Of a DNA stretch of 64,000 nt, positions 8,603 to 15,612 are shown one piece after another. Under the pieces are notes generated by a model. It ran no database searches. It was not told the DNA's origin and saw only the letters and a list, made by a program, of their open reading frames with translations. The stretch lies in NCBI RefSeq assembly GCF_002211765.1, contig NZ_CP022133.1, positions 1,302,001 to 1,366,000 on the forward strand, given 5' to 3'. The number at the start of each line of letters is the position of its first letter. Position 1 is the first letter of the stretch. The stretch is from Idiomarina piscisalsi. GTDB lineage: Bacteria > Pseudomonadota > Gammaproteobacteria > Enterobacterales > Alteromonadaceae. A program made the translations under genes and the position numbers.

Positions 8603-9250
8603 TTACTCCGTATCTAAGGTTGATGGCCAATAAAAATGAGTTTTACCAATTGGGTTCACCGACTTACTTGATTCACCCTGTGTGGGCGTGTGCAAGTCCA
8701 TAGTCCAGTTTCCTATCATTCCTTGATAAGCACTGTAGGCTGATATTAACGCATCCCACTCGTGGTCGCTCTCAGTCTTTATGTTGGGCACTCTAAACCA
8801 ATTAGAGAGCAGTCTATCCATCTCAGCCCTTTCTTCAGCATAGTTATATTTGCTTCCGGTCAATGCATGGAAGAGTACTTTTGGGTGCGCCTCAGTTATA
8901 CGGATGTTCGGTTCAAACTGTTTGAGCTTGATAAGGACACTCATACCGTTTAAAGCCATTGACCCATATAGGCTATTAGGCGGGGTTACGCTTTTTTGAA
9001 CAACAGGGTACTTTGCTCGTAGCGTTAAGTCAGCGTTTCGCCAACCACTTTTTCCTGTCGACCATTGCGTTAGGGTATCAACACCAATCCCAATCAAATT
9101 ATCAAACTCAAGTAAACGATTTAATACATCCTGTGCGGTTTCCCCCGTTTTACTCTCAACTGTAGTGATCAAACCGTCAGCTATGAAAAGAAGTGCCAGT
9201 CCATTGGCTCCGTTCCCTCCGGGGTCATACCCCGCAATCACTCCATTCAT
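8603..9250 (-). CDS. DUF429-like RNase H-fold protein
   Basis: A 215-aa protein. GYDPGG near the N-terminus (Asp9), IGVDT (Asp58), ITEAHPKVLF (Glu120) and SDHEWDAL (Asp162/Asp166) form the acidic-residue pattern of the DUF429/RuvC-like RNase H superfamily, including the E-x-H-P motif typical of DUF429. The function of that family is not established; a nuclease is predicted from the fold. It lies in a leftward group between tniQ and the hsd island, 25 bp after a 184-aa unknown and 4 bp before a small membrane protein. It may be cargo or an accessory to transposition. The family call is from motifs only. Confidence 0.6.
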   Translation of the reverse strand: MNGVIAGYDPGGNGANGLALLFIADGLITTVESKTGETAQDVLNRLLEFDNLIGIGVDTLTQWSTGKSGWRNADLTLRAKYPVVQKSVTPPNSLYGSMALNGMSVLIKLKQFEPNIRITEAHPKVLFHALTGSKYNYAEERAEMDRLLSNWFRVPNIKTESDHEWDALISAYSAYQGMIGNWTMDLHTPTQGESSKSVNPIGKTHFYWPSTLDTE

Positions 9251-9275
9251 TTTTTGGTCTCTTAAATAGAATTGT

Positions 9276-9830
9276 TTAATGTGTCAAGTTAGGAGATACA
9301 TCAGAAGATTCGAGCGCGACGCCTGTCCCCATTACCACGGCTGCGCCAAGAGGCAATATTGCTCCTCTTAACTGCAAACACAGCTCCTGACCCTCTGAGA
9401 GGGACAGGAAGCCTAAATGCTTGCTGAGATATTCGGAGATATTTAACCTCATCATCCAAAAGTCATCCCACTCGTCGTCAATGTCCCACTTTGTCAGTAA
9501 ATCTACTCGGTTACCATCCTTGTCCCGCACAAAGACATCCAAGTCCCAGAAATCACCTAAATACTGAACATTGAAGATGACCGCATCAAACACACTATTA
9601 ATCGGACCGGTTGCCAGCGTGCAATGTTTGATCGACGAAAAGACGCGTTGACTCGTTTGGTTGAGCTTGGTCAAGTAGTCATCAAACTGCTTCAATCGAA
9701 ACGAACTGCTTGAAGCGAATGGGCTGCCATGCCTGCGGGTATAAAAGCCTTTAAAAGACTCAACCTCAATTGTCGCGCTCTCGATGAATTGAAAAGGGCG
9801 GATGTCGCTGTACGAATTGACGATAATCAT
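9276..9830 (-). CDS. hypothetical protein, transposon accessory module
   Basis: A 184-aa protein I do not recognise. It has no signal peptide, membrane helix or nucleotide-binding motif. The middle is rich in Asp and Trp (LGDFWDLDVFVRD, DIDDEWDDFWMMRL), and the C-terminus contains a Gly/Ala-rich hydrophobic stretch (GAILPLGAAVVMGTGVAL) that could be a buried beta-rich core. It is the first gene of the leftward trio following tniQ (84 bp gap) and runs into the DUF429-like gene 25 bp later, so the trio is probably one transcript. Confidence 0.45.
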   Translation of the reverse strand: MIIVNSYSDIRPFQFIESATIEVESFKGFYTRRHGSPFASSSSFRLKQFDDYLTKLNQTSQRVFSSIKHCTLATGPINSVFDAVIFNVQYLGDFWDLDVFVRDKDGNRVDLLTKWDIDDEWDDFWMMRLNISEYLSKHLGFLSLSEGQELCLQLRGAILPLGAAVVMGTGVALESSDVSPNLTH

Positions 9831-9914
9831 TCTAAACTCCTTCAGTTGCCAGATTAGAACTAATAGTTGAAATCTGACAAAGGAACTAACTTTTTTAGGA
9901 GTTTATTAACTAAC

Positions 9915-11546
9915 TCAATTTACCAACCGTTTCGCATCCTCAAGAATAGCCTCTATTTGAGCGGACCTTTTGAATACATAGCAATTCTGCTGCCTCAGTT
10001 TTGGGTATTCAACCGGAAGCCCTGAAACCAGAGGGATTACTTCTGCTTCATTCAGTCCATTCAGAGCACAATATCGACTTAACAAAATGTGCTCGTCTAA
10101 AAACTGCTTGGCGAGAGATAAGTCAATTGCTAGGCAGTTTCGAGCCCACTTGGAGTAAATTAATGGCGTTTGCCTAACTATTTCCTGTGTTATTGACTCA
10201 TTTGTACCAAATAATTCAGACAATTCGGCTATATCAGCTCTTTCTGACTGATTATCGGTAAAAGCTCTATCAGCAACCTTAAGTGCAACGCTTCTTTGAA
10301 TCAAAAGTCTTCTCCAATCACCAGTGATGCCCGGTTTAAAAAGTGGGATTTCGTCTCGCAGAGCTGGGTAAAGTAGGGCGCGTATATCTGCTTTATAAAG
10401 GGGTAGTAACACGCTCGAAACCCAATCCAAGGAAACTAAGTCACCAACAAGTTCCGTTTCTCTGCCGGACAGAGCAAGCAGTGTGCTGGTAATTCCGTAA
10501 ACCTGAGCCTTATCAAAGATTATATGCTCATTCTTTTTTCCTGTAGCGAGCGGCTTTAGAGCCGACTTGTCTTCAGCCATCAGTCGAATTTCAAGCGGCG
10601 AGACTCCGAGTAGGAAGGAAGTTTCATTCACACCGATGTGATGAGACGAGGGGACCCCTTTCGTGTTTATGATGTCTACTCTTTTAGGTGATATAACACC
10701 TTGATAGTCATCAATTAATTTTTCGTCGGCACAAGAGACCTCAACATTCTTATTGTTGAAGTTTAGATTTTCCAGCCACCTCCGCAGTGCTAACCCCTCA
10801 TGAGATATTGGTTGGCGCTCGATTTCACCACAGTGCCGACTACGCAACGTCTCGCACACAATGAGACCGTATGCGTAATTAATTATGTGCCTACGAGCCT
10901 TTACCGGGATGTCTAAGTCAGCAATTGAGCCAAACATTGGATCATAGTTATTCAACACGTGACAGAGCACTTTGCAAAGGGCATCGATCTGATTTTGCTT
11001 GTTGCTCTTGATTTCGCTGTCCAGCTGAGTTTCGAATTCAAGCGGTGCGTCATGAGCTTTCATATCCTCATACTTGAGACCACACTGACATCCTTCGAGT
11101 TGGAAGTACTCCCATTTAAAGCTTCTTTCGCATGCGGGACACGAATCAATCAATGCTCTTTTGTGACGATGACAAAAAGTGGAAAACAAATTATTCCAAT
11201 GTGCCTTGTGGTAACCAGCTTCCTGCATACAGCCTGGACAACACTGAAAGCGTTTATTATCAGTGTTTCGAATATACCTTTCTGGATCATGCAAAGAGAG
11301 ATTATGGTCGGTATTGAAAACCGAACACATAGTCTCAACTGGAAGAGACAAAACTTCTGCAAGGCTAAACATCAGTTTGCCAGTTGATTTATTGCCGAGA
11401 CGAGGCCAGCTGGGTACATTTCTAATCTCGCACGCATTCAATAGCTGCCTAGCATGTGTGAAACCATTAACTTTGGCCAACCTTAGTAAAAATCCAGGAA
11501 GCGACTCGCCGCCATGTGGAGGCACTCGAACACTTAGTTTATTCAT
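9915..11546 (-). CDS. tniQ: TniQ/TnsD-family target-selection protein
   Basis: 543 aa. The N-terminus (VRVPPHGGESLPGFLLRLAK) is the hallmark of TniQ. The zinc-binding pattern follows: C103-P-x-C106, H116-W, C125-H-x-H128, C136-x2-C139 and C153-x-C155. In Tn7 the homologue TnsD binds the chromosomal attachment site and recruits TnsC. The length (longer than a minimal TniQ of about 300-400 aa) fits a DNA-binding, site-specific TnsD type. It follows tnsC by 18 bp as the last gene of the transposition operon. As the only TniQ visible, it is the likely determinant of the insertion upstream of ycbZ, which is inference. Confidence 0.9.
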   Translation of the reverse strand: MNKLSVRVPPHGGESLPGFLLRLAKVNGFTHARQLLNACEIRNVPSWPRLGNKSTGKLMFSLAEVLSLPVETMCSVFNTDHNLSLHDPERYIRNTDNKRFQCCPGCMQEAGYHKAHWNNLFSTFCHRHKRALIDSCPACERSFKWEYFQLEGCQCGLKYEDMKAHDAPLEFETQLDSEIKSNKQNQIDALCKVLCHVLNNYDPMFGSIADLDIPVKARRHIINYAYGLIVCETLRSRHCGEIERQPISHEGLALRRWLENLNFNNKNVEVSCADEKLIDDYQGVISPKRVDIINTKGVPSSHHIGVNETSFLLGVSPLEIRLMAEDKSALKPLATGKKNEHIIFDKAQVYGITSTLLALSGRETELVGDLVSLDWVSSVLLPLYKADIRALLYPALRDEIPLFKPGITGDWRRLLIQRSVALKVADRAFTDNQSERADIAELSELFGTNESITQEIVRQTPLIYSKWARNCLAIDLSLAKQFLDEHILLSRYCALNGLNEAEVIPLVSGLPVEYPKLRQQNCYVFKRSAQIEAILEDAKRLVN

Positions 11547-11564
11547 TTTAATGACCTTCCCGTT

Positions 11565-12461
11565 TTAACGCTCTAATGCAAAGTTTTCGCGAAGAGCACT
11601 TCGAAGACTACGTTTGCTAAGTTCAAATGGAGACCTTTGGCCAGGCCCACCATAAAAATTTTTACTCCAAACATTTTCGAACAAAAGCAAAGCCTGTTCA
11701 GCGGTAGATACTTGCTCTTGTTGAACCAAGTCTTCTGCTTGAATATCTATCAGTAGCCGCTCAAGAGCACGCAGGTCGCCGCGTGTTGCCAACATTAGCC
11801 GGTCGCTCAGTTCCTGTGTTTCGCGAATTGGCAAATCGAGTTCAAGCAAAACTCTTTTAATAAAACGACGCCAATAGACTCGATCCTCTCTCGTTGTGTA
11901 ATGAAATTCTTGAAGAATGAAAGGAGGGCGAGAGCGGGATGCAATTTGCTCCTCCTCAAAAGCTAGAGGTTTAGCAGCTAGGGTTCCGATCACAACAATT
12001 GCAGCACAGGTGTCATCAACAATAAATTTTAGAGCTTTAACAACTTGGGTCCTGTCCTTAACTCCGGTCAACGGAATCGCGTCCTGCGCCTCATCCAGCA
12101 CGATTAATTCAACATGATGTTGCTTAAGGAGCTCCCTTACTCGTATTTTAAGTTCACTCGTTTTAGCACGCGCTTTTTGACGAATCCCCATACTAATTAG
12201 AATCTCAGTGTAGAATGCAGATTCGGTAAAACGAGTCGGTGCTTTCAGTATCACCACAGGTACCTTGTCAGCAATCCCACATCGAGTAGACGGTGACTTA
12301 TCCTTTACCATTGAGACAAGACGCGACTTCCCAACACCGGGCTCACCCAAGACAAATCCGAGCTTGTTACTCTTCGACTGCCTGGTATCACGGCACCTCT
12401 CAATATACTTGTATGCGTCTTCGAACCTTGTATGTCGAACTAGGGGTAATTCACTTATCAT
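11565..12461 (-). CDS. tnsC: TnsC/TniB-family AAA+ transposition regulator
   Basis: 298 aa. AAA+ ATPase with Walker A GEPGVGKS (39-46) and Walker B LIVLDEAQD (119-127), followed by a sensor-like IVVIGT segment. In Tn7-like systems TnsC polymerises on target DNA marked by TniQ/TnsD and activates the TnsA/TnsB transposase. The length matches TniB and short TnsC proteins rather than the 555-aa TnsC of Tn7. Its ATG overlaps the tnsB stop by four bases (ATGA), giving tight coupling. Catalytic motifs are intact. Confidence 0.9.
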   Translation of the reverse strand: MISELPLVRHTRFEDAYKYIERCRDTRQSKSNKLGFVLGEPGVGKSRLVSMVKDKSPSTRCGIADKVPVVILKAPTRFTESAFYTEILISMGIRQKARAKTSELKIRVRELLKQHHVELIVLDEAQDAIPLTGVKDRTQVVKALKFIVDDTCAAIVVIGTLAAKPLAFEEEQIASRSRPPFILQEFHYTTREDRVYWRRFIKRVLLELDLPIRETQELSDRLMLATRGDLRALERLLIDIQAEDLVQQEQVSTAEQALLLFENVWSKNFYGGPGQRSPFELSKRSLRSALRENFALER

Positions 12462-14410
12462 GGTTTATCTCCATCAAAAGGTTCAACATCAGCGCTTTCA
12501 TCATTTGGTCCGTTATCAAGTTTCTCGTAAAGTGCCTTCTTCGATTCAACAAAGTCATCGATTAGTTTTCTTGCTTGAACGGGTGTTGCGGGTTGGGTTG
12601 GAATACTTTCGTGGTTGAATGGCCGGTTTTCCAAAGCGTTCATTATTCGTTTAATTGAATTATCCACTGATGTCATTGGCTCCGAAGGAATGGTCGGAAC
12701 TTGAACCGAGGAACCTTTAGGGATACCTCTAACGTCAGCCAACGCAGTGCCGATTTCTAAATCCCTTGAGGAGGGTACAACAAGGATATTGCGTTCTAAT
12801 TGCTCAACCAGTTCTGAAGGAACTTCCACGATTATTTTAGAAACATCGAGCGCATTAAAACGAAAACTTACTTTTGGGCTCTTACGAGGAAACCGCGCAA
12901 TCATATGCTCCCTAAGAAGCACGAGCTCCCTAGATGAATAAAATAGCCTATTGATTTCTATACCTTGTCTTAATTGGATTACTCCTTCATGCGTGCTCCC
13001 AGCGAAGAGCTCTAACTCACCATTTTCATAGGGGGAACTCTGGACAAACGACTTTAGCCTTAGCCACTCTTCATTCGGTGTGCTACCCTCGAGTCCGTTA
13101 TGTTGAGCGCATTGATAATCCTCAAATATTAGACTGAGGATCTGAGTTCTAAAGTCTGAAAAGCTGATAGGGCGGTCATTATGAATTTCGCATGCATCTT
13201 GTCCTCGAACTTTTCTTTTATTAACGTAACCGGGAAGAATGTATCCAAGTCGGCTCCTCAAAGTATTAAAGAACCTCTCGATAAAAGGCTTTGCTGTGGG
13301 GTCTTCTGATGGTGTTACAGAGAGCGTGACACCGATAGACTCGCAAAAATGACGAATATCTTTGTTATTCATCGCACTACCTGCGTCGATGACGATTTCA
13401 TGAGGTAGCCCACGTCCAAACCAGCCTGTTTTTCGATGCCCGATATCGTCTGGGTGGTCAACTATAGAACGAAGACACTCTATTGCAGATGGCGATGACT
13501 CGGTATCCTTCCGCGTTCTACAGAGTAAAAACGATAGGCCGACCACACAACGAGTGCAGACATCTAGGGCTGCGAAAATAATGACCTTTTGAAAGCGCTC
13601 CCCTTGATATTCAACCTTCGTAAGTATGTGGACTGCATCAAACTCAACCTTTTGCAGTGGGAAATCTGGAATAACGTAGTTTTTATAAGCTTTAAAATAC
13701 CGCCGAGCCTTTAATGCCCCTTCTCTCGAAATCATTACGTCTATCGGGAATAGCCTTGATATAACTTTACGAACATAACTTTCACTGACTTGGCTATAAC
13801 CATTCGATACGGCTAAGCGATTAATTTCTCGCCAAGTAAAACGCGGTGTGCGTTTCAGCTTTGTACAATATATGCGAGTTATATTTTCCACATAGAATCG
13901 CTCACATTCTTCAGAGAAGCTGCTTCTTCGCGGCGTAGCGCAAGGCAGTTCGTGCTTCTCGAATGTACCAAGCTTTAAGGAATGGCGAAGTAGGGTTCTG
14001 TCGCACGGAAAATCAAACTCGTCCGACTCAACAGAATCCTTGAAACTAGGAAACCTGGAAAAGCAGATTTCTTTTGCTCGTTGCAACTTGTTAAGGCTTT
14101 GCCCAACATTAACTTCAAGCATTACCTGGTACAAAGGTCGCAGCACAGGGTTCAATTTGTATAGCAATAGCAGGTCACTTGTCATTGCTCTAAACCTTGT
14201 GCCCGGCTGCGCCGCTACGTCACTGGACAGAAATTTACAACGTCTATCACGCCAGGCTTGGATTAATTCGTTACTGGAATACAGTCGGCTTCTTGAGCCG
14301 TGTGTTTGTGTTAAAGTAACGAGATCATCAACAGTGTCGAATTTTTCAATTGAATACTTCTGTCCATCAAGCTCTACCTGCGTTCCTTGCTCAAAAGTTG
14401 GTTTAAACAT
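12458..14410 (-). CDS. tnsB: TnsB/TniA-family DDE transposase
   Basis: 650 aa from the ATG at 14410, which has a GAGG ribosome-binding sequence; an in-frame TTG lies 18 bases upstream. It is a Mu/Tn7-type integrase core with D258 (VEFDAVH), D342 (VIDAGSA) and E378 (PFIERFF), giving exact D-x35-E spacing. N-terminal helix-turn-helix regions that bind transposon ends precede the core, and a beta-barrel and C-terminal tail that should contact TnsC follow it. It performs 3'-end cleavage and strand transfer. The gene overlaps the end of tnsA by 37 bases and the start of tnsC by four, forming a compact operon. It appears intact. Confidence 0.92.
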   Translation of the reverse strand: MFKPTFEQGTQVELDGQKYSIEKFDTVDDLVTLTQTHGSRSRLYSSNELIQAWRDRRCKFLSSDVAAQPGTRFRAMTSDLLLLYKLNPVLRPLYQVMLEVNVGQSLNKLQRAKEICFSRFPSFKDSVESDEFDFPCDRTLLRHSLKLGTFEKHELPCATPRRSSFSEECERFYVENITRIYCTKLKRTPRFTWREINRLAVSNGYSQVSESYVRKVISRLFPIDVMISREGALKARRYFKAYKNYVIPDFPLQKVEFDAVHILTKVEYQGERFQKVIIFAALDVCTRCVVGLSFLLCRTRKDTESSPSAIECLRSIVDHPDDIGHRKTGWFGRGLPHEIVIDAGSAMNNKDIRHFCESIGVTLSVTPSEDPTAKPFIERFFNTLRSRLGYILPGYVNKRKVRGQDACEIHNDRPISFSDFRTQILSLIFEDYQCAQHNGLEGSTPNEEWLRLKSFVQSSPYENGELELFAGSTHEGVIQLRQGIEINRLFYSSRELVLLREHMIARFPRKSPKVSFRFNALDVSKIIVEVPSELVEQLERNILVVPSSRDLEIGTALADVRGIPKGSSVQVPTIPSEPMTSVDNSIKRIMNALENRPFNHESIPTQPATPVQARKLIDDFVESKKALYEKLDNGPNDESADVEPFDGDKP

Positions 14411-14865
14411 GTCGCTTGCCTCGCGCAAACTATGTCTGTTGGGTGTAACAGACGACTCATCTTGAACCGCAAATATTCGTTATTCAGCTTTTGAAAATAT
14501 CTAGTTGAACACTTGATACGTGTAATCCTAACCCTGTGTTGAACAAAGAGTTCAAATGAGTGCAGTTTATTGAGGAACGCCTCATCCTCGACCCAGTTGT
14601 GGGGTTTTACTTCTTCGAAAGAGACCGCTCCGTCTCTCCAAAGGACCAAGGCGTCAGGTGTGTAACGTACTAACTTGCCGTTGTGTTTAAAGCTGACCGT
14701 CATTGGTTGTGTTTGATACGCAACCACATCAGGGTCAAGCTCACGCAATATGCAGGCTGCTAACTCTGTTCGGGACTCACAGTAAACTGCACATTGGTTT
14801 TTTACCGAGAAAAAGTAGCCAATATGCTTGTCGGGCCCCGAAGTAGGTAACTTTCGTTCGTTCAT
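14374..14865 (-). CDS. tnsA: TnsA-like endonuclease subunit (short form)
   Basis: 163 aa. The restriction-endonuclease-like core resembles TnsA, which nicks the 5' transposon ends so that the element moves by cut-and-paste. Candidate active-site residues are Glu34 (SRTELAA), Asp71 (YTPDAL) and Glu85-V-Lys87 (FEEVKP), the E...D...ExK pattern of the family. Tn7 TnsA is 273 aa. Here the C-terminal domain, which contacts TnsC in Tn7, is essentially missing, leaving only the catalytic domain. It is the first gene of the transposition operon, nearest the right end, and overlaps tnsB. Whether the short form is functional is unknown, but its active site looks intact. Confidence 0.85.
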   Translation of the reverse strand: MNERKLPTSGPDKHIGYFFSVKNQCAVYCESRTELAACILRELDPDVVAYQTQPMTVSFKHNGKLVRYTPDALVLWRDGAVSFEEVKPHNWVEDEAFLNKLHSFELFVQHRVRITRIKCSTRYFQKLNNEYLRFKMSRLLHPTDIVCARQATCLNQLLSKERR

Positions 14866-15110
14866 ATATAGGTCTCCGGCAAGTGTATTAAAGACCGTAC
14901 GCGGTTTTCGACCTCATTCAAGGGTCAAGTCTAAAAAAAAGCGTAAGCTTTTGATTTTTGTAAGTATTAAGTTATTTTTAATATAAAAATCAATAAGTTG
15001 TAATATAATAAAACTAAATTCAAGGAACATAGAAGTTTGCAGATATCAAAGACCAACCACCTGCACCTGTATTGCTTACCAAGTTCAGTCACCAAAGTCA
15101 CAAAAATAAA

Positions 15111-15126
15111 CTGCTCCTTAGAGCAG
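15111..15126. repeat. perfect hairpin CTGCTC-CTTA-GAGCAG
   Basis: Six-base perfect inverted repeat with a four-base loop inside the transposon right-end region. On the + strand T-rich sequence follows only after about 14 bases, so it is not a standard intrinsic terminator. Confidence 0.6.
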
Positions 15127-15171
15127 GGGATTAACAGGTTTCTTTTATCTTTTTATACGAAGAGAAATATT

Positions 15172-15214
15172 TATGGCATTGAATAACCTTATATATCGTT
15201 AAATCAATGCCTTA
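15172..15214. repeat. imperfect 13-bp inverted repeat (TTTATGGCATTGA / TCAATGCCTTAAA)
   Basis: Twelve of 13 positions pair around a loop of about 20 bases. The arms contain a perfect GGCATTGA/TCAATGCC core. It lies within the non-coding transposon end; role unknown. Confidence 0.55.
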
Positions 15215-15239
15215 AATTTTGTTGTAGTTAAATTTCTGC

Positions 15240-15442
15240 CGAAAAATGTCTCATGACTAAAAACACACCACGTTAAAACTAACAGTTACCAATCACAGAT
15301 CTTATTCGCTGATATGCCTACCCAAAACGGTGTGGTAGCAATCAATATAGTTGCTACAGACGCAGTCGTTACAACTCCCATCTAAAAAGTCACCGAAAAT
15401 ATAGACGTGGAATGACAAGGTGTGCGAAAAATGACAATGACA
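15240..15442. repeat. candidate TnsB-binding repeats near the right end
   Basis: Three related words occur in the same orientation: CCGAAAAATGTCTC starting at 15,239, CCGAAAATATAGACG starting near 15,393, and GCGAAAAATGACA at 15,424-15,436. The last is followed directly by ATGACA. Tn7-like ends carry several short TnsB sites in direct orientation, and GAAAATGACA resembles Tn5053-family termini. Spacing is uneven and the match is by eye, so this is tentative. Confidence 0.35.
15335..15357. repeat. perfect 7-bp inverted repeat (GTAGCAA / TTGCTAC)
   Basis: Perfect arms around a nine-base loop, about 100 bp from the presumed transposon end. It could be part of a structured RNA or a protein-binding dyad. 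Confidence 0.5.
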
Positions 15443-15612
15443 CGTCCGACCTACAAAAGTTAGCGCTTACCGCTTTGTTTATCTATTTATATATCTTATT
15501 TAACATAATATACATTATACGCAATGATGTTGTATGAGGTTTTAGCGCCCAAATCATCGGTTACTCCAGAATTCTGGTATCATGCGTTCATAGCTAATTA
15601 AGAGATGATTTT

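Larger units (their letters stand above)
1..15455. mobile_element. Tn7-like transposon with defence cargo (partial; left end outside window)
   Basis: A tnsA-tnsB-tnsC-tniQ set (14,865 down to 9,915) is transcribed leftward, away from a probable right end near 15.44-15.46 kb. This matches Tn7, where tnsA lies closest to the right end and the genes read inward. To the left are accessory genes and a type I restriction-modification island, and conserved chromosomal genes begin at 15,613 with ycbZ. Candidate ends on the + strand are ...AATGACA (15,442) or ...CGACCTACA (15,455). Read inward, the second resembles the Tn7 terminus (TGTAGGTCGGAC against TGTGGGCGGAC), while the inner GCGAAAAATGACA resembles Tn5053-type ends. 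No matching left end was seen in the window, so cargo membership of the first 8 kb is inferred. No resolvase, cas gene or tnsE is visible. Confidence 0.75.
14866..15455. other. non-coding right-end region of the Tn7-like element
   Basis: About 590 bp with no credible gene on either strand. It is AT-rich and should contain the promoter for the leftward tns operon (TA-rich around 14,945-15,010). It holds three inverted repeats, at 15,111-15,126, 15,172-15,214 and 15,335-15,357, and copies of a CGAAAAATG-type word near the outer edge that may be TnsB sites. It is much longer than the right-end plus promoter region of Tn7, so an unannotated RNA or regulatory element is possible. Nothing here resembles a CRISPR repeat array. 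Confidence 0.5.

Noticed and set aside
1..9915. Left end of the Tn7-like element inside the window
   Set aside because: No intergenic stretch shows an inverted copy of the candidate right terminus, so the left end is presumed outside.
15111..15126. Intrinsic terminator in the transposon end
   Set aside because: The hairpin is not followed closely by a T run on either strand.
14866..15455. CRISPR array or guide locus of a CRISPR-associated transposon
   Set aside because: No regularly spaced direct repeats and no cas genes in the window; TniQ is of TnsD size rather than the short Cas-linked form.
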